Source: Gordonia zhenghanii
GTDB lineage: Bacteria; Actinomycetota; Actinomycetes; Mycobacteriales; Mycobacteriaceae
Direction of reading: 5' to 3'
Assembly (NCBI RefSeq): GCF_021738965.1
Contig: NZ_JAKKOQ010000010.1
Coordinates: 1 to 64,000 of the forward strand
DNA: 64,000 bases
Below the pieces are notes generated by a model, which had not been told where the DNA came from, made no database searches, and saw only the letters and a program-made list of their open reading frames with translations. The translations under genes were made by a program, and so were the position numbers. This document shows, one piece after another, positions 41,244-49,035 of the stretch. How positions within the stretch are numbered: the stretch's first letter is position 1; each line of letters opens with the position of its first letter.

Positions 41244-42347
41244 TCATCGGTCGGTCCGGTACTTGGCGAGCTGATCGGGATCGATCTCGATGCCGATGCC
41301 GTCGCCCGCAAGGCGGTGCAGCCGCCCGTCGACGATCTGGAGAGGCTGGGCGAGCAGGTCGTCCTTCATGTCGAGGAAGTTGGAGAGTTCGCCCGCCTGC
41401 CGCGAGGTGCGCTCGAACGCCGTCCCGAAGGTCAGGGCACACGCGGTGCCGACCTGTCCGTCGATCTGGTTTCCCATCACGACGTCGAGTCCGAGGCCCT
41501 CCGCGAGATGGTGGACACGCTGTGATGCGGTGAATCCGGTGCGTGCGGTCTTGATGCTGATCGCGGTCGCAGCCCCGCTGAGGACTTCCCGCGTGACGTC
41601 GGCAGGTGTCGGCACCGATTCGTCGGCGATGAACGGGACGTCCAACTGGTCGACGAGCCAGCGGCGACCGAGAACGTCGTCGGCCGGGCAGAGTTCCTCG
41701 GCATACAAGAGATCCAGATCGCTCATCTCGCGCATTGCACGTGCGGACTCCCGAGCGGTCCAGCCGCGATTGCCGTCGACGTACAGGTCGATCTTGTCGC
41801 CGAAGTGTCCACGCAGGGCGCGGACCACCGCCGTATCGAGTGATACGGGCTCGCGTCCGACCTTCACCTTGAAAGTGCTGATGCCGTAGGTCTCGCGCAT
41901 CCGCTCGGCCTCGGCGACCATCACGTCGGGGTCGGCGAAGCCGAGCATGTGCGATACGCGCAGGCTGTCGGTGAAGCCGCCGAGCAACTCGGATACCGGC
42001 TGCTCGAGCGTCTTGCCCAGTGCGTCCCAGACGGCCATGTCGACGGCCGATTTGGCGGTCGGGTTTCCGATGGTCCGCTCCAGGCGGTTCCGGATGATCT
42101 CGCGCTGCAGCAGGGTGAGTCCGACGACGTCCGGACCGAACACGTCGTTGATGACGGCGACGATGCCCTTCTGCGTCTCTCCGTAGGTGAAGGGCCGCGG
42201 CGGCGCCTCGGCCACTCCGATCACGCCGTCCTCGGTGTGCACTCGTACCAGGACGTGCTCGGCGGTGTGGACCTCGCCCGAGGCGAAGCACAGCGGTTTC
42301 ACGTACGGGATCGCGAAGGGGATCGCTTCGATGGCTGTGATCTTCAT
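41244..42347 (-). CDS. catB: Muconate cycloisomerase
   Basis: A 367-residue enolase-superfamily enzyme. Acid/base lysines are K160-x-K162 ('STFKVKVG') and K266 ('SIKTARTG'). Metal ligands are D191 ('LYVDGNRGW'), E217 ('YAEELCPADD') and D242 ('PFIADESVPTPAD'). It lactonises cis,cis-muconate to muconolactone with Mn2+. First gene of the catBCA operon, an order different from the catABC order commonly described in Rhodococcus. Its upstream region has a good -35/-10 pair, an inverted repeat over the -35 box and a GlxR/CRP-like site. Confidence 0.93.
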   Translation of the reverse strand: MKITAIEAIPFAIPYVKPLCFASGEVHTAEHVLVRVHTEDGVIGVAEAPPRPFTYGETQKGIVAVINDVFGPDVVGLTLLQREIIRNRLERTIGNPTAKSAVDMAVWDALGKTLEQPVSELLGGFTDSLRVSHMLGFADPDVMVAEAERMRETYGISTFKVKVGREPVSLDTAVVRALRGHFGDKIDLYVDGNRGWTARESARAMREMSDLDLLYAEELCPADDVLGRRWLVDQLDVPFIADESVPTPADVTREVLSGAATAISIKTARTGFTASQRVHHLAEGLGLDVVMGNQIDGQVGTACALTFGTAFERTSRQAGELSNFLDMKDDLLAQPLQIVDGRLHRLAGDGIGIEIDPDQLAKYRTDR

Positions 42348-42412
42348 GGTGCTCCGAAAAACGGTTATCGCGGCGGCCGCGATGAGTGGGCTGGTGCGAT
42401 CGTGTCACGCTA

Positions 42413-42428
42413 TGTGACTACGATCACG
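42413..42428. promoter_or_regulatory. GlxR/CRP-like site upstream of catB
   Basis: TGTGA-CTACGA-TCACG matches the GlxR/CRP consensus TGTGA-N6-TCACA at 9 of 10 arm positions. It lies 66-81 bp before the catB ATG and just downstream of the predicted transcription start, a position that would favour repression. Confidence 0.5.
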
Positions 42429-42451
42429 GGTACCAGCCTAGGAGCACTATA

Positions 42452-42486
42452 GATATAGAACAAGAACCTAATTTCGTCAGATTAGG
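42452..42486 (-). promoter_or_regulatory. Predicted catB promoter with overlapping operator
   Basis: On the minus strand, CTGACG (-35, at 42475-42480) and TATATC (-10, at 42452-42457) are separated by 17 bp. The dyad CCTAAT-N8-ATTAGG (42467-42486) covers the -35 box, so a repressor bound there would block RNA polymerase. No IclR-type CatR gene is in the window to assign to it. Confidence 0.45.
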
Positions 42487-42506
42487 AACGTGTATTTATT
42501 AATCGG

Positions 42507-43505
42507 TCAGTCCGCGGCGATGGGCACGACGATTCGTCCGCGCACCTTGCCCGCGAGGAGGTCGTCGGCGAGACCTGCGCAGTCGTCGAGCGTCGCGGTC
42601 GTCGTGACGGGCTTCAGGACGGCGGGGTCGAGGTCCTGAGCCAGGCGACGCCAGGCTTCGCGGCGTTCGTCGGCGGGGCACATGACGCTGTCAACGCCCG
42701 CGAGGGTCACGCCGCGCAGGATGAACGGTGCGACGCTGGCCGGGAAGTCCATACCGCCTGCAAGTCCGCACGCGGCGACGGCGCCGCGGTACTTGATGCC
42801 CGCGCATACGTTGGCCAGCACCTGGCCGCCGACCACGTCGATGGCGCCCGCCCACTGTTCCTTCGCGAGCGGCTTGCCGGGCTCGGTGAAGTCGGCGCGC
42901 GGAAGGATGCGTGCGGCGCCGAGTCCGGTCAGGTAGTCGGCTTCCTCGGGTCGGCCGGTCACGGCCGCGACCTGGTAGCCGAGGTTGGCGAGGATCGCGA
43001 CGGCGATGCTGCCGACGCCGCCTGCAGCGCCGGTGACGAGCACCTCGCCCGACTCCGGTGTGACGCCGTGGCGTTCGAGCGCCATGACACACAGCATCGA
43101 CGTGTATCCGGCGGTGCCGATGCTCATCGCCTGCTCGAAGGTGAACGCCGACTCGAGCGGGATCAGCCAGTCGCCGTTCAGTCGCGCGTACTCCGCGAGG
43201 CCGCCCCAATGCTTCTCGCCGACGCCCCACCCGTTGAGGACGACGCGGTCGCCGGGTGCGAACGCCGGATTCGACGACTCGTCGACGGTGCCGGCGAGAT
43301 CGATGCCCGGAACCATGGGGAACGATCGGACGACGGGACTGGCGCCGGTGATCGCGAGCGCGTCCTTGTAGTTCAGTGTCGACGCAGCCACGCGGACCGT
43401 CACATCGCCGTCGGGCAGCTGATCGGGCGAGATGTTCGCTACCTGGACGGACTGCTTCTTCTCATCGTCGCGGTCGATGATCAGGGCGCGGAACTCGTCT
43501 TTCAT
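42507..43505 (-). CDS. MDR family oxidoreductase (acrylyl-CoA reductase AcuI/YhdH type)
   Basis: A 332-residue zinc-free medium-chain dehydrogenase/reductase. Features are '[33 protein letters not shown]' (N-Y-K-D signature of the YhdH/AcuI group), '[20 protein letters not shown]', the Rossmann motif '[20 protein letters not shown]' and '[20 protein letters not shown]'. AcuI reduces acryloyl-CoA to propionyl-CoA with NADPH; that is the group's best-known activity and the substrate here is not certain. It lies upstream of catB on the same strand, but a clear catB promoter separates them. A TGACA-GCT-TGTCA dyad precedes the gene. Confidence 0.85.
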   Translation of the reverse strand: MKDEFRALIIDRDDEKKQSVQVANISPDQLPDGDVTVRVAASTLNYKDALAITGASPVVRSFPMVPGIDLAGTVDESSNPAFAPGDRVVLNGWGVGEKHWGGLAEYARLNGDWLIPLESAFTFEQAMSIGTAGYTSMLCVMALERHGVTPESGEVLVTGAAGGVGSIAVAILANLGYQVAAVTGRPEEADYLTGLGAARILPRADFTEPGKPLAKEQWAGAIDVVGGQVLANVCAGIKYRGAVAACGLAGGMDFPASVAPFILRGVTLAGVDSVMCPADERREAWRRLAQDLDPAVLKPVTTTATLDDCAGLADDLLAGKVRGRIVVPIAAD

Positions 43506-43525
43506 GGCTGCCTTTCGTCGGTTGA

Positions 43526-43538
43526 TGACAGCTTGTCA
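43526..43538. promoter_or_regulatory. Short dyad before the MDR reductase gene
   Basis: TGACA-GCT-TGTCA is a perfect 5-bp-arm inverted repeat 21-33 bp before the MDR reductase ATG, a likely operator position. No regulator assigned. Confidence 0.35.
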
Positions 43539-43621
43539 CAGGAGTGTCGTAGACGGGGTGTGACGAATTCGCGTGCTGCGCAAGGCTGGTCCGCCAAGGA
43601 ACGGGCTCGTCGAGAGGTTGA

Positions 43622-44398
43622 TCAAGCCTTCAAGAATTCAGTCGCCATCGGACTCGCCTCGTCACGGCACTCGTCGAAGTAGCCGTGACGTGCGCCGTCG
43701 AAGACGTGGGCGCGAGCATCGGGGATCCGATCGGCGAGGAGCTGGGCGTTGACGACGGGCGCGAACTGGTCGTCGGAGCCGTGCAGGACGAGGGTCGGAG
43801 CGATGATCTCGGTGAGGCGATCCCATGCGTCGTGCTTGTTGCTGGCGGCGAGATGGCCGTGACGGGCCCGCGCGCTCATTCGTGCGTCGCCGAGAGTCTT
43901 GTACGGTCCGGGATGCTCGGCGCGCCACGAGGGCGTGTACATCATCTCTTCGAGCGCCGCCTCGCGGTCAGGGCCTGCGAGGACCTTCCGGACGTCGTCG
44001 CTGCGTTCCACGGCGTGCTCGCCGCCCGGCGTCGTGCAGCCGAGGACGAGTCGCTGGACTCGGTCGGGTGCAGAGATCGCGACCCACTGCGCGGTGCGGC
44101 CGCCCATCGATGTGCCGTACACGTGGAAGTTCTCAATGGCGAGCGAATCCATCACTGCGAGAGCGTCTTCGGCGAACAGCGGTGTGCTGTAGGAATCCGA
44201 CTCGTCGCTGTCGCCAGTGCCGCGGTAGTCGAAGGTGACGGTCGTGAACTCGGCGGCGAAGTCGTTGCGAGTCCGATCCCACCACCGGTGGTCGTTCGCT
44301 TGGCCCGGCAGGAGAAGCAGTGCCGGTCCGTGTCCGCGCAATTGAACGGACAGCCGGGTGCGATCGGCGGTGACGGTGGTCTGGCTGTACTGAAACAT
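43622..44398 (-). CDS. Alpha/beta hydrolase
   Basis: A 258-residue alpha/beta-hydrolase-fold protein. The oxyanion region is 'ALLLLPGQANDHRWWDRTRNDF' and 'VTFDYRGTGDSDESD'. The nucleophile is the Ser in 'VYGTSMGGRTAQWVA', the acid Asp in 'LVLHGSDDQFAP' and the His in 'GARHGYFDECRDE'. It resembles lactonase/PcaD-like or ring-cleavage-product hydrolases but lacks the S-N-S-L-G signature seen in PcaD here. The frame is open upstream through the repeat region. The ATG at 44398 has GGGGAGG at good distance. Substrate unknown. Confidence 0.8.
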   Translation of the reverse strand: MFQYSQTTVTADRTRLSVQLRGHGPALLLLPGQANDHRWWDRTRNDFAAEFTTVTFDYRGTGDSDESDSYSTPLFAEDALAVMDSLAIENFHVYGTSMGGRTAQWVAISAPDRVQRLVLGCTTPGGEHAVERSDDVRKVLAGPDREAALEEMMYTPSWRAEHPGPYKTLGDARMSARARHGHLAASNKHDAWDRLTEIIAPTLVLHGSDDQFAPVVNAQLLADRIPDARAHVFDGARHGYFDECRDEASPMATEFLKA

Positions 44399-44404
44399 CA
44401 AACC

Positions 44405-44551
44405 CTCCCCGCTGCTTGAGCGTTCCCCTGCTGATCGAGCGTTCCTCACGCCGATCGAGCGGAGTCGAGATCCATCGAGCGTCCCCTGCTGATCGAGCGT
44501 AGTCGAGATCCGCCGTGCGCAAGAGGCCTCGACTCCGTTCGACCAACAGCG
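44405..44551. repeat. Intergenic repeat element, second large copy
   Basis: Several words repeat here: CCCCTGCTGATCGAGCGT twice (near 44426 and 44483), and ATCGAGCGGAGTCGAGATCC and ATCGAGCGTAGTCGAGATCC once each. CTCGACTCCGTTCGACCAAC then pairs back with the last. The core and inner CGCAA spacer are shared with the array at 19.4 kb. It fills the gap between the lytic transglycosylase stop and the hydrolase start. Confidence 0.75.
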
Positions 44552-44568
44552 GAGAGAGGGAGAGGATG

Positions 44569-45363
44569 TCAGTAACTGCCGGCGAAGCCGAGCACCTTGT
44601 TCACGTACTCCATCGAGTTGTTGTAGCGCAGGATGGCTTCGGTGCGGTCGCCCGCCTTGCTCAGGTCGAGGCCCTCGTCGCACAGGTAGTGAGCGGTGGT
44701 GAGTGCGGCGTCGTAGATGTTCTGGGGGTCGGACTTGCCGTCCCCGTTGCCGTCGGCCTCGTAGTGCTTCCACGTCTCAGGGAGGAACTGCATGGGGCCG
44801 ACTGCCCTGTCGTAGGAGGCGTCGTCGTCGAGCTGGCCGCCGTCGGTGTCGTTGACGACGCGGTTGCCCGACAGTGATCCGTTGAGCGTCGGGCCGTAGA
44901 TCGGGTCGCGCAGGGTGCCGTGCTTGTCGGTGTCGCCGAGGTTCGCGTGGTGGGATTCGACGCGGCCGATCCCTGCGATCAGCTTCCAGTCGATGTTGCA
45001 GCGACGGTCGGTCTTGCCCATCATGTCTTCGGCAGCGTGGTAGGCGGCGAAGTTGACCTTCGGGACCTCGCCGGAGGAGACGGACTCAGGGACGGCGATG
45101 TCAGTGTCGACGAGAGCCTTCTGAGGTTCGGTCTTCGGTGTCTTGGTCGTCGACTTCGGTGCGGTCGACTTCTGAACCACGGGCTTCACGGCTGGCTTCG
45201 CGGGGGCAGCGTCGACCTGGCCGTGGGCGGCGACGTTGACCGGTGCGGGCCCGGCGTAATGATCGGTCGCGGTCGACGACGCACCCAGGAGGGAGCCGAC
45301 CATCGGGATGAGACCGGCGGCGACGAGCACGGCGTTACGTGTCTGTTTTCGGTTCGGCGGCAT
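44569..45363 (-). CDS. Lytic murein transglycosylase
   Basis: A 264-residue exported peptidoglycan-cleaving enzyme. The N-terminus has a basic start and a hydrophobic segment (about 10-28), a signal peptide or anchor, then a Lys/Pro/Thr-rich linker to about residue 100. The catalytic domain has E136 in 'IAGIGRVESHHANLG', 'DRAVGPMQFLPETWKHYEADGNGDG' and 'DAALTTAHYLCDEGLDL', typical of MltB/SLT-like actinobacterial enzymes. It cuts the MurNAc-GlcNAc bond to 1,6-anhydro ends outside the membrane. Direct repeats of TAACGG upstream resemble MtrA sites, which in related bacteria control cell-wall hydrolases. Confidence 0.85.
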   Translation of the reverse strand: MPPNRKQTRNAVLVAAGLIPMVGSLLGASSTATDHYAGPAPVNVAAHGQVDAAPAKPAVKPVVQKSTAPKSTTKTPKTEPQKALVDTDIAVPESVSSGEVPKVNFAAYHAAEDMMGKTDRRCNIDWKLIAGIGRVESHHANLGDTDKHGTLRDPIYGPTLNGSLSGNRVVNDTDGGQLDDDASYDRAVGPMQFLPETWKHYEADGNGDGKSDPQNIYDAALTTAHYLCDEGLDLSKAGDRTEAILRYNNSMEYVNKVLGFAGSY

Positions 45364-45491
45364 GAAGAAGACCTATGTTTTGGGAGGGGATGGGCCTCCT
45401 CGAAGGCTGGCCGAGGCGGGCGGGAGGGGTGCCCGGGGGACCTTCGGCTCTCGAGGACTGCGGACGAACGTACCGGAAATCCAGCCCCAGT

Positions 45492-45530
45492 CGTTATCTT
45501 GCCGTTACCGATGTGGTGATCTTACCGTTA
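45492..45530 (-). promoter_or_regulatory. MtrA-like direct repeats upstream of the lytic transglycosylase
   Basis: On the minus strand TAACGG/TAACG occurs three times. Two copies are 11 bp apart (one helical turn) and the third is 23 bp further away. The 12-mers ATCTTGCCGTTA (45496-45507) and ATCTTACCGTTA (45519-45530), read on the plus strand, differ by one base. MtrA response-regulator sites are direct repeats of GTAAC-type hexamers about 11 bp apart. Confidence 0.4.
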
Positions 45531-45630
45531 TCTAAGGCGGAGTCGCGCAGGTCGTGGACGGATCCGAGTACTCCTGTGAGCCTCGCCACGGGAGGGGTGT
45601 GGCGGGCGGGTGCCGGTTGGTCCTACTGGG

Positions 45631-46215
45631 TCACTTGCCGATTCCCGACGTGAGGATCGCCGCGAGCTCACGGTAGGCGTCGGCGTCGTCGAGTCCGGTG
45701 GTGGTGCGGACGCCACGCTGCTGGATGCGCGCCATGACGGTGGCTGTCAGGTCGGCGGCGAACGCGGCGTGCACGGAGCGGAACTCGCCCGCGGCCACAC
45801 CCTCGTCGATCAGTTCCTGAACACGTTCGGCCGCCATGCGGGTGTTGCGTTCGTAGACCTCGCGGGCAGGCGCGAATGCGTTGAGGTCGGTCATGAAGCG
45901 GTCGGAAGCCGGGGCGAGTGCGGCGCCGACGGCGTCGAGGTAGCCGACGATTCGCTTCCGCGCCCCGTCGACCGGTGCGATGCGGGCTTCCACTTCGTCG
46001 GTCGCGCGCCGGAAGAAGTGCACCGTCGCCGACCGCACGAGTTGCTCTTTGCTGTCGGCCAGGGTGTACAGCGTCGATTTTGAGCAGCGCAGACGCCCCG
46101 CCATCTCGTCGAGAGTGAACTGAACGAATCCTTCGGCGAGGAATAGGTCGACGATCGAATCGAAGAGTTCGAGTCGGCGTCGCGTCGCGAATTCGGACGG
46201 AAGCGGAGTTCCCAT
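45631..46215 (-). CDS. TetR family transcriptional regulator
   Basis: A 194-residue TetR-type regulator. The HTH is at about 10-55 ('RRLELFDSIVDLFLAEGFVQFTLDEMAGRLRCSKSTLYTLADSKEQLV') with the usual S-K-x-T-L-Y recognition helix, then an all-helical ligand domain. The ATG at 46215 is chosen because the HTH begins soon after it. It is divergent from the acyl-CoA dehydrogenase gene. The 96-bp gap contains three AGTACT palindromes, so it very likely controls that gene and itself. An acyl-CoA ligand is plausible. Confidence 0.85.
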   Translation of the reverse strand: MGTPLPSEFATRRRLELFDSIVDLFLAEGFVQFTLDEMAGRLRCSKSTLYTLADSKEQLVRSATVHFFRRATDEVEARIAPVDGARKRIVGYLDAVGAALAPASDRFMTDLNAFAPAREVYERNTRMAAERVQELIDEGVAAGEFRSVHAAFAADLTATVMARIQQRGVRTTTGLDDADAYRELAAILTSGIGK

Positions 46216-46225
46216 GACCGTTGAT

Positions 46226-46288
46226 AGTACTGGTCCATCCCTTGCAGTACTGCTCGCCGTACGATACTGATTGATGTACGTCAGTACT
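46226..46288. promoter_or_regulatory. Three AGTACT palindromes, probable TetR operators
   Basis: AGTACT occurs at 46226-46231, 46246-46251 (within the perfect palindrome GCAGTACTGC, 46244-46253) and 46283-46288. All are within the 96-bp gap between the TetR and acyl-CoA dehydrogenase genes. The density is far above chance for a 6-mer. Confidence 0.5.
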
Positions 46289-46311
46289 ACTTCAAGTTCT
46301 AGGAGCGTCGT

Positions 46312-47457
46312 GTGCCAGTAGATCGCCTGTTGCCGAGCGACGAGGCCCGCGACCTCGTCGCGCTCACCGGCGAGATCGCCGACAAGGTGCTCGACCCGAT
46401 CGTCGACGAGTACGAGAAGAACGAGCGCTATCCGGACCAGGCCTTCACCACGCTCGGCGACGCCGGGCTGCTCAGCCTGCCGTACCCGGAGGAGTGGGGA
46501 GGCGGTGGACAGTCGTACGAGGTCTACCTTCAGGTACTCGAGGAGATCGCGGCCCGCTGGGCCGCCGTGGGTGTTGCCGTCAGTGTTCACACGCTCGCCT
46601 GCCATCCGCTCATGGCGTTCGGCTCGCTAGAACAGCAGGAGCGTTGGCTGCCCGACATGCTCGGCGGCGGCACCGTCGGCGCCTACAGCCTGTCCGAGCC
46701 CGACGCAGGCTCGGATGCTGCGGCGGTGAAATGTGCCGCTCGACCCGTCGACGGCGGCTACCGCCTGACCGGGACCAAGAGTTGGATCACGCACGGCGGC
46801 GTCGCCGACTTCTACAACGTCTTCGCGCGAACCGGTCAGGGGTCGTCCGGGGTCTCCTGCTTCCTTATAGATAAGGAGACCGACGGCCTCATCTTCGGCA
46901 AACCAGAGGAGAAGATGGGACTCTCTGCGGTACCGACCGCGTCGGCACACTACGACGACGCGCACGTAGCGAGCGATCGTCGGATCGGGTCCGAAGGACA
47001 GGGATTGCAGATCGCGTTCAGCGCGTTGGACTCCGGACGTCTCGGTATCGCCGCCGTGGCGACCGGCATCGCGCAGGCCGCGTTAGACGAAGCAGTGGGA
47101 TACGCGAACGAACGTCAGTCCTTCGGCAAGGCGATCATCGACCACCAGGGTCTCGGATTCCTGCTCGCCGACATGGCGGCTGCCGTCGACTCGGCGCGCG
47201 CGACGTATCTGGAAGCGGCACGTCGCCGCGACGCCGGGGTGCCGTACTCGCGCCAGGCTTCGGTTGCCAAGCTCATCGCCACCGACGTCGCGATGCGAGT
47301 GACCACTGATGCTGTACAGGTATTCGGCGGCAACGGCTACACGCGCGACTTTCGCGTCGAACGCTATATGCGCGAAGCCAAGATCACCCAGATCTTCGAG
47401 GGGACCAACCAGATTCAGCGCTTGGTCATCGCTCGCAGTCTCCGCGCGCGTCCCTGA
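46312..47457 (+). CDS. Acyl-CoA dehydrogenase
   Basis: A 381-residue FAD-dependent acyl-CoA dehydrogenase. Landmarks are 'GAYSLSEPDAGSDAAAVKCAA' and 'KSWITHGGVADFYNVFART' (FAD and acyl loop), 'FGKAIIDHQGLGFLLADMA', and the C-terminal 'AKITQIFEGTNQIQRLVIAR', where E363 occupies the usual catalytic-base position of SCAD-type members. It introduces the alpha,beta double bond and passes electrons to ETF. The start is a GTG with AGGAG upstream. Divergent from its likely TetR regulator; an SDR gene follows 63 bp downstream. Confidence 0.9.
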   Translation: MPVDRLLPSDEARDLVALTGEIADKVLDPIVDEYEKNERYPDQAFTTLGDAGLLSLPYPEEWGGGGQSYEVYLQVLEEIAARWAAVGVAVSVHTLACHPLMAFGSLEQQERWLPDMLGGGTVGAYSLSEPDAGSDAAAVKCAARPVDGGYRLTGTKSWITHGGVADFYNVFARTGQGSSGVSCFLIDKETDGLIFGKPEEKMGLSAVPTASAHYDDAHVASDRRIGSEGQGLQIAFSALDSGRLGIAAVATGIAQAALDEAVGYANERQSFGKAIIDHQGLGFLLADMAAAVDSARATYLEAARRRDAGVPYSRQASVAKLIATDVAMRVTTDAVQVFGGNGYTRDFRVERYMREAKITQIFEGTNQIQRLVIARSLRARP

Positions 47458-47520
47458 CCCTGATTGCACGACCGAAGCACTAGTACGACCGTAGAACCAG
47501 AGAAGAAGGGATCGTTCATC

Positions 47521-48381
47521 ATGACGACCGCATCAGAATCCAGCCGTCCCCTTGAGGGGCGCACGCTCATCATGTCCGGCGGCAGCCGTGGAATCGGCGA
47601 GGCCATCGCAGTCAGCGCTGCGCGGGCCGGCGCCAACATCGCACTCATCGCGAAGACCGCCGAACCCAACCCGAACCTGCCGGGGACCATCTTCACCGCA
47701 GCGGCGGCCATCGAAGAAGCGGGCGGCCGAGCGCTGCCGATCGTCGGCGACATCCGCGAAGACGCTCAGGTGACCGACGCCGTCGCTCGCACCGTCGAGG
47801 AGTTCGGCGGCATTGACATCGTCGTGAACAACGCGAGCGCTCTCGACCTGTCTCACGCCGATTCGTTGAGCATGAAGAAGTACGACCTGATGCAGAACAT
47901 CAACACGCGCGGCGCCTTCCTCCTGTCCAAGCTGTGCATCCCGCACCTGCGGAAGTCGCCGAACGCACACGTTCTCACGCTGTCGCCGCCGATCGACCTC
48001 GATTCGAAATGGTTCGCAGGCATCGGCACCGGCTACACCATCTCGAAGTTCTCGATGTCGCTCGTCACGATTGGTCTGGCCGCAGAGCTGATAGACGATG
48101 GGATCGCGGTGAACTCGCTGTGGCCGCGCACGACCATCGACACCGCTGCCGTCCGCAACATCCTCGGCGCGGAGTTGGTGTCGAAGAGCCGTACGCCGCA
48201 GATCGTCGCCGATGCGGCGATGGCGATCCTGACCCAGCCCGCGAGCGCCGCGACCGGCCGCTGCTTCATCGACGATGAGGTGCTCGTCGCGAACGGCACG
48301 GACGACCTGTCGCCGTATCGCGTCGCTCCGGGCACGTCGGACGACCTTGAACTAGACTTCTGGATGGACTCGCTGGGCTGA
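47521..48381 (+). CDS. SDR family oxidoreductase, HSDL2-like
   Basis: A 286-residue SDR with GGSRGIG at residues 20-26, N-N-A at 103-105, Y172-x3-K176 ('GYTISK'), and the long C-terminal part 'CFIDDEVLVANGTDDLSPYRVAPG'. The 'IALIAKTAEPNPNLPGTIFTAAAAIEEAGG' segment is characteristic of the HSDL2-like (hydroxysteroid dehydrogenase-like 2) group. Partners in lipid oxidation are likely given the adjacent acyl-CoA dehydrogenase gene; substrate unknown. ATG start with GAAGGGA upstream. Confidence 0.82.
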   Translation: MTTASESSRPLEGRTLIMSGGSRGIGEAIAVSAARAGANIALIAKTAEPNPNLPGTIFTAAAAIEEAGGRALPIVGDIREDAQVTDAVARTVEEFGGIDIVVNNASALDLSHADSLSMKKYDLMQNINTRGAFLLSKLCIPHLRKSPNAHVLTLSPPIDLDSKWFAGIGTGYTISKFSMSLVTIGLAAELIDDGIAVNSLWPRTTIDTAAVRNILGAELVSKSRTPQIVADAAMAILTQPASAATGRCFIDDEVLVANGTDDLSPYRVAPGTSDDLELDFWMDSLG

Positions 48382-48432
48382 GGCCAGACCAGATCTAAGC
48401 GTTGAATCCGTCGGCATCAGGGGGTCTGATTC

Positions 48433-49035
48433 TCAGGAGTCCCGCTTCTCATTCCCGCCGAGTCGGTGTCTGACGTCGAGCCGGTCGGCGAAGAGTCGCC
48501 GCTGCACCACCCACCCGGTCACTGCGACTCCTATCCACGCTGCGGTGCCGCCTATCTCGCCGGCAGTGGTGTCGGCGGATCGGAGCCAGTCGAGAGCGTC
48601 GAACGCTCGGCCGAGGCCGTGAAGGATCATCGCTGCGCCTCCGATGGAGGTGAGCCATATGAGTGCCCGCGCCTTGTACTTCTCGGCGGCGAACGCCGCG
48701 GCGGCGGCGACCGCGACGATGATGATGCCGCTCGCCGCCCACGAGTTGTCTCCCGGTTGGACAAGGTCGGCGATCCGGGCTCCGGTGACAGCGCCTGCGA
48801 GTCCGCCGATCAAGTAGGACGCGAAGCTGAACACAAGGGACACGACCACCCATGCTGTGACCGCACCGATCAGTCCGAACAGGATGAGCGTGAGAGCCGA
48901 TGGGTTGAACAGCGCGGCGATCAGCCAGCCAAGTCCGAAACCGGACGCGAGCACTCCCAGGTGTACGGAGCGGACGCCGTAGAAGCACAGCAGCGCTCCA
49001 ACAGCGACAATGACGAATCCATTGGCGTCAAGCAT
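48433..49035 (-). CDS. TMEM198/DUF4203-like membrane protein
   Basis: A 200-residue integral membrane protein with six or seven hydrophobic segments. It is rich in Gly/Ala and has 'GALLCFYGVRSVHLGVLASGFGLGWLIAALF' near the start. The repeating Gly-rich hairpins resemble DUF4203/TMEM198-type proteins. The last ~20 residues are charged and cytosolic-looking. It overlaps the upstream AI-2E-type transporter gene by 8 bp and should be co-expressed with it. No function known. Confidence 0.6.
   Translation of the reverse strand: MLDANGFVIVAVGALLCFYGVRSVHLGVLASGFGLGWLIAALFNPSALTLILFGLIGAVTAWVVVSLVFSFASYLIGGLAGAVTGARIADLVQPGDNSWAASGIIIVAVAAAAAFAAEKYKARALIWLTSIGGAAMILHGLGRAFDALDWLRSADTTAGEIGGTAAWIGVAVTGWVVQRRLFADRLDVRHRLGGNEKRDS

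Noticed and set aside
44569..45363. Resuscitation-promoting factor instead of lytic transglycosylase
   Set aside because: The catalytic region matches MltB/SLT-type sequences (GIGRVESHHA, VGPMQFLPETW) and lacks the Rpf domain pattern.
45364..45630. Possible c-di-AMP (ydaO) riboswitch before the lytic transglycosylase
   Set aside because: Cell-wall hydrolases in actinobacteria often carry one, but I could not find the conserved ydaO core words on the minus strand. A TAACGG direct repeat explains the region better.
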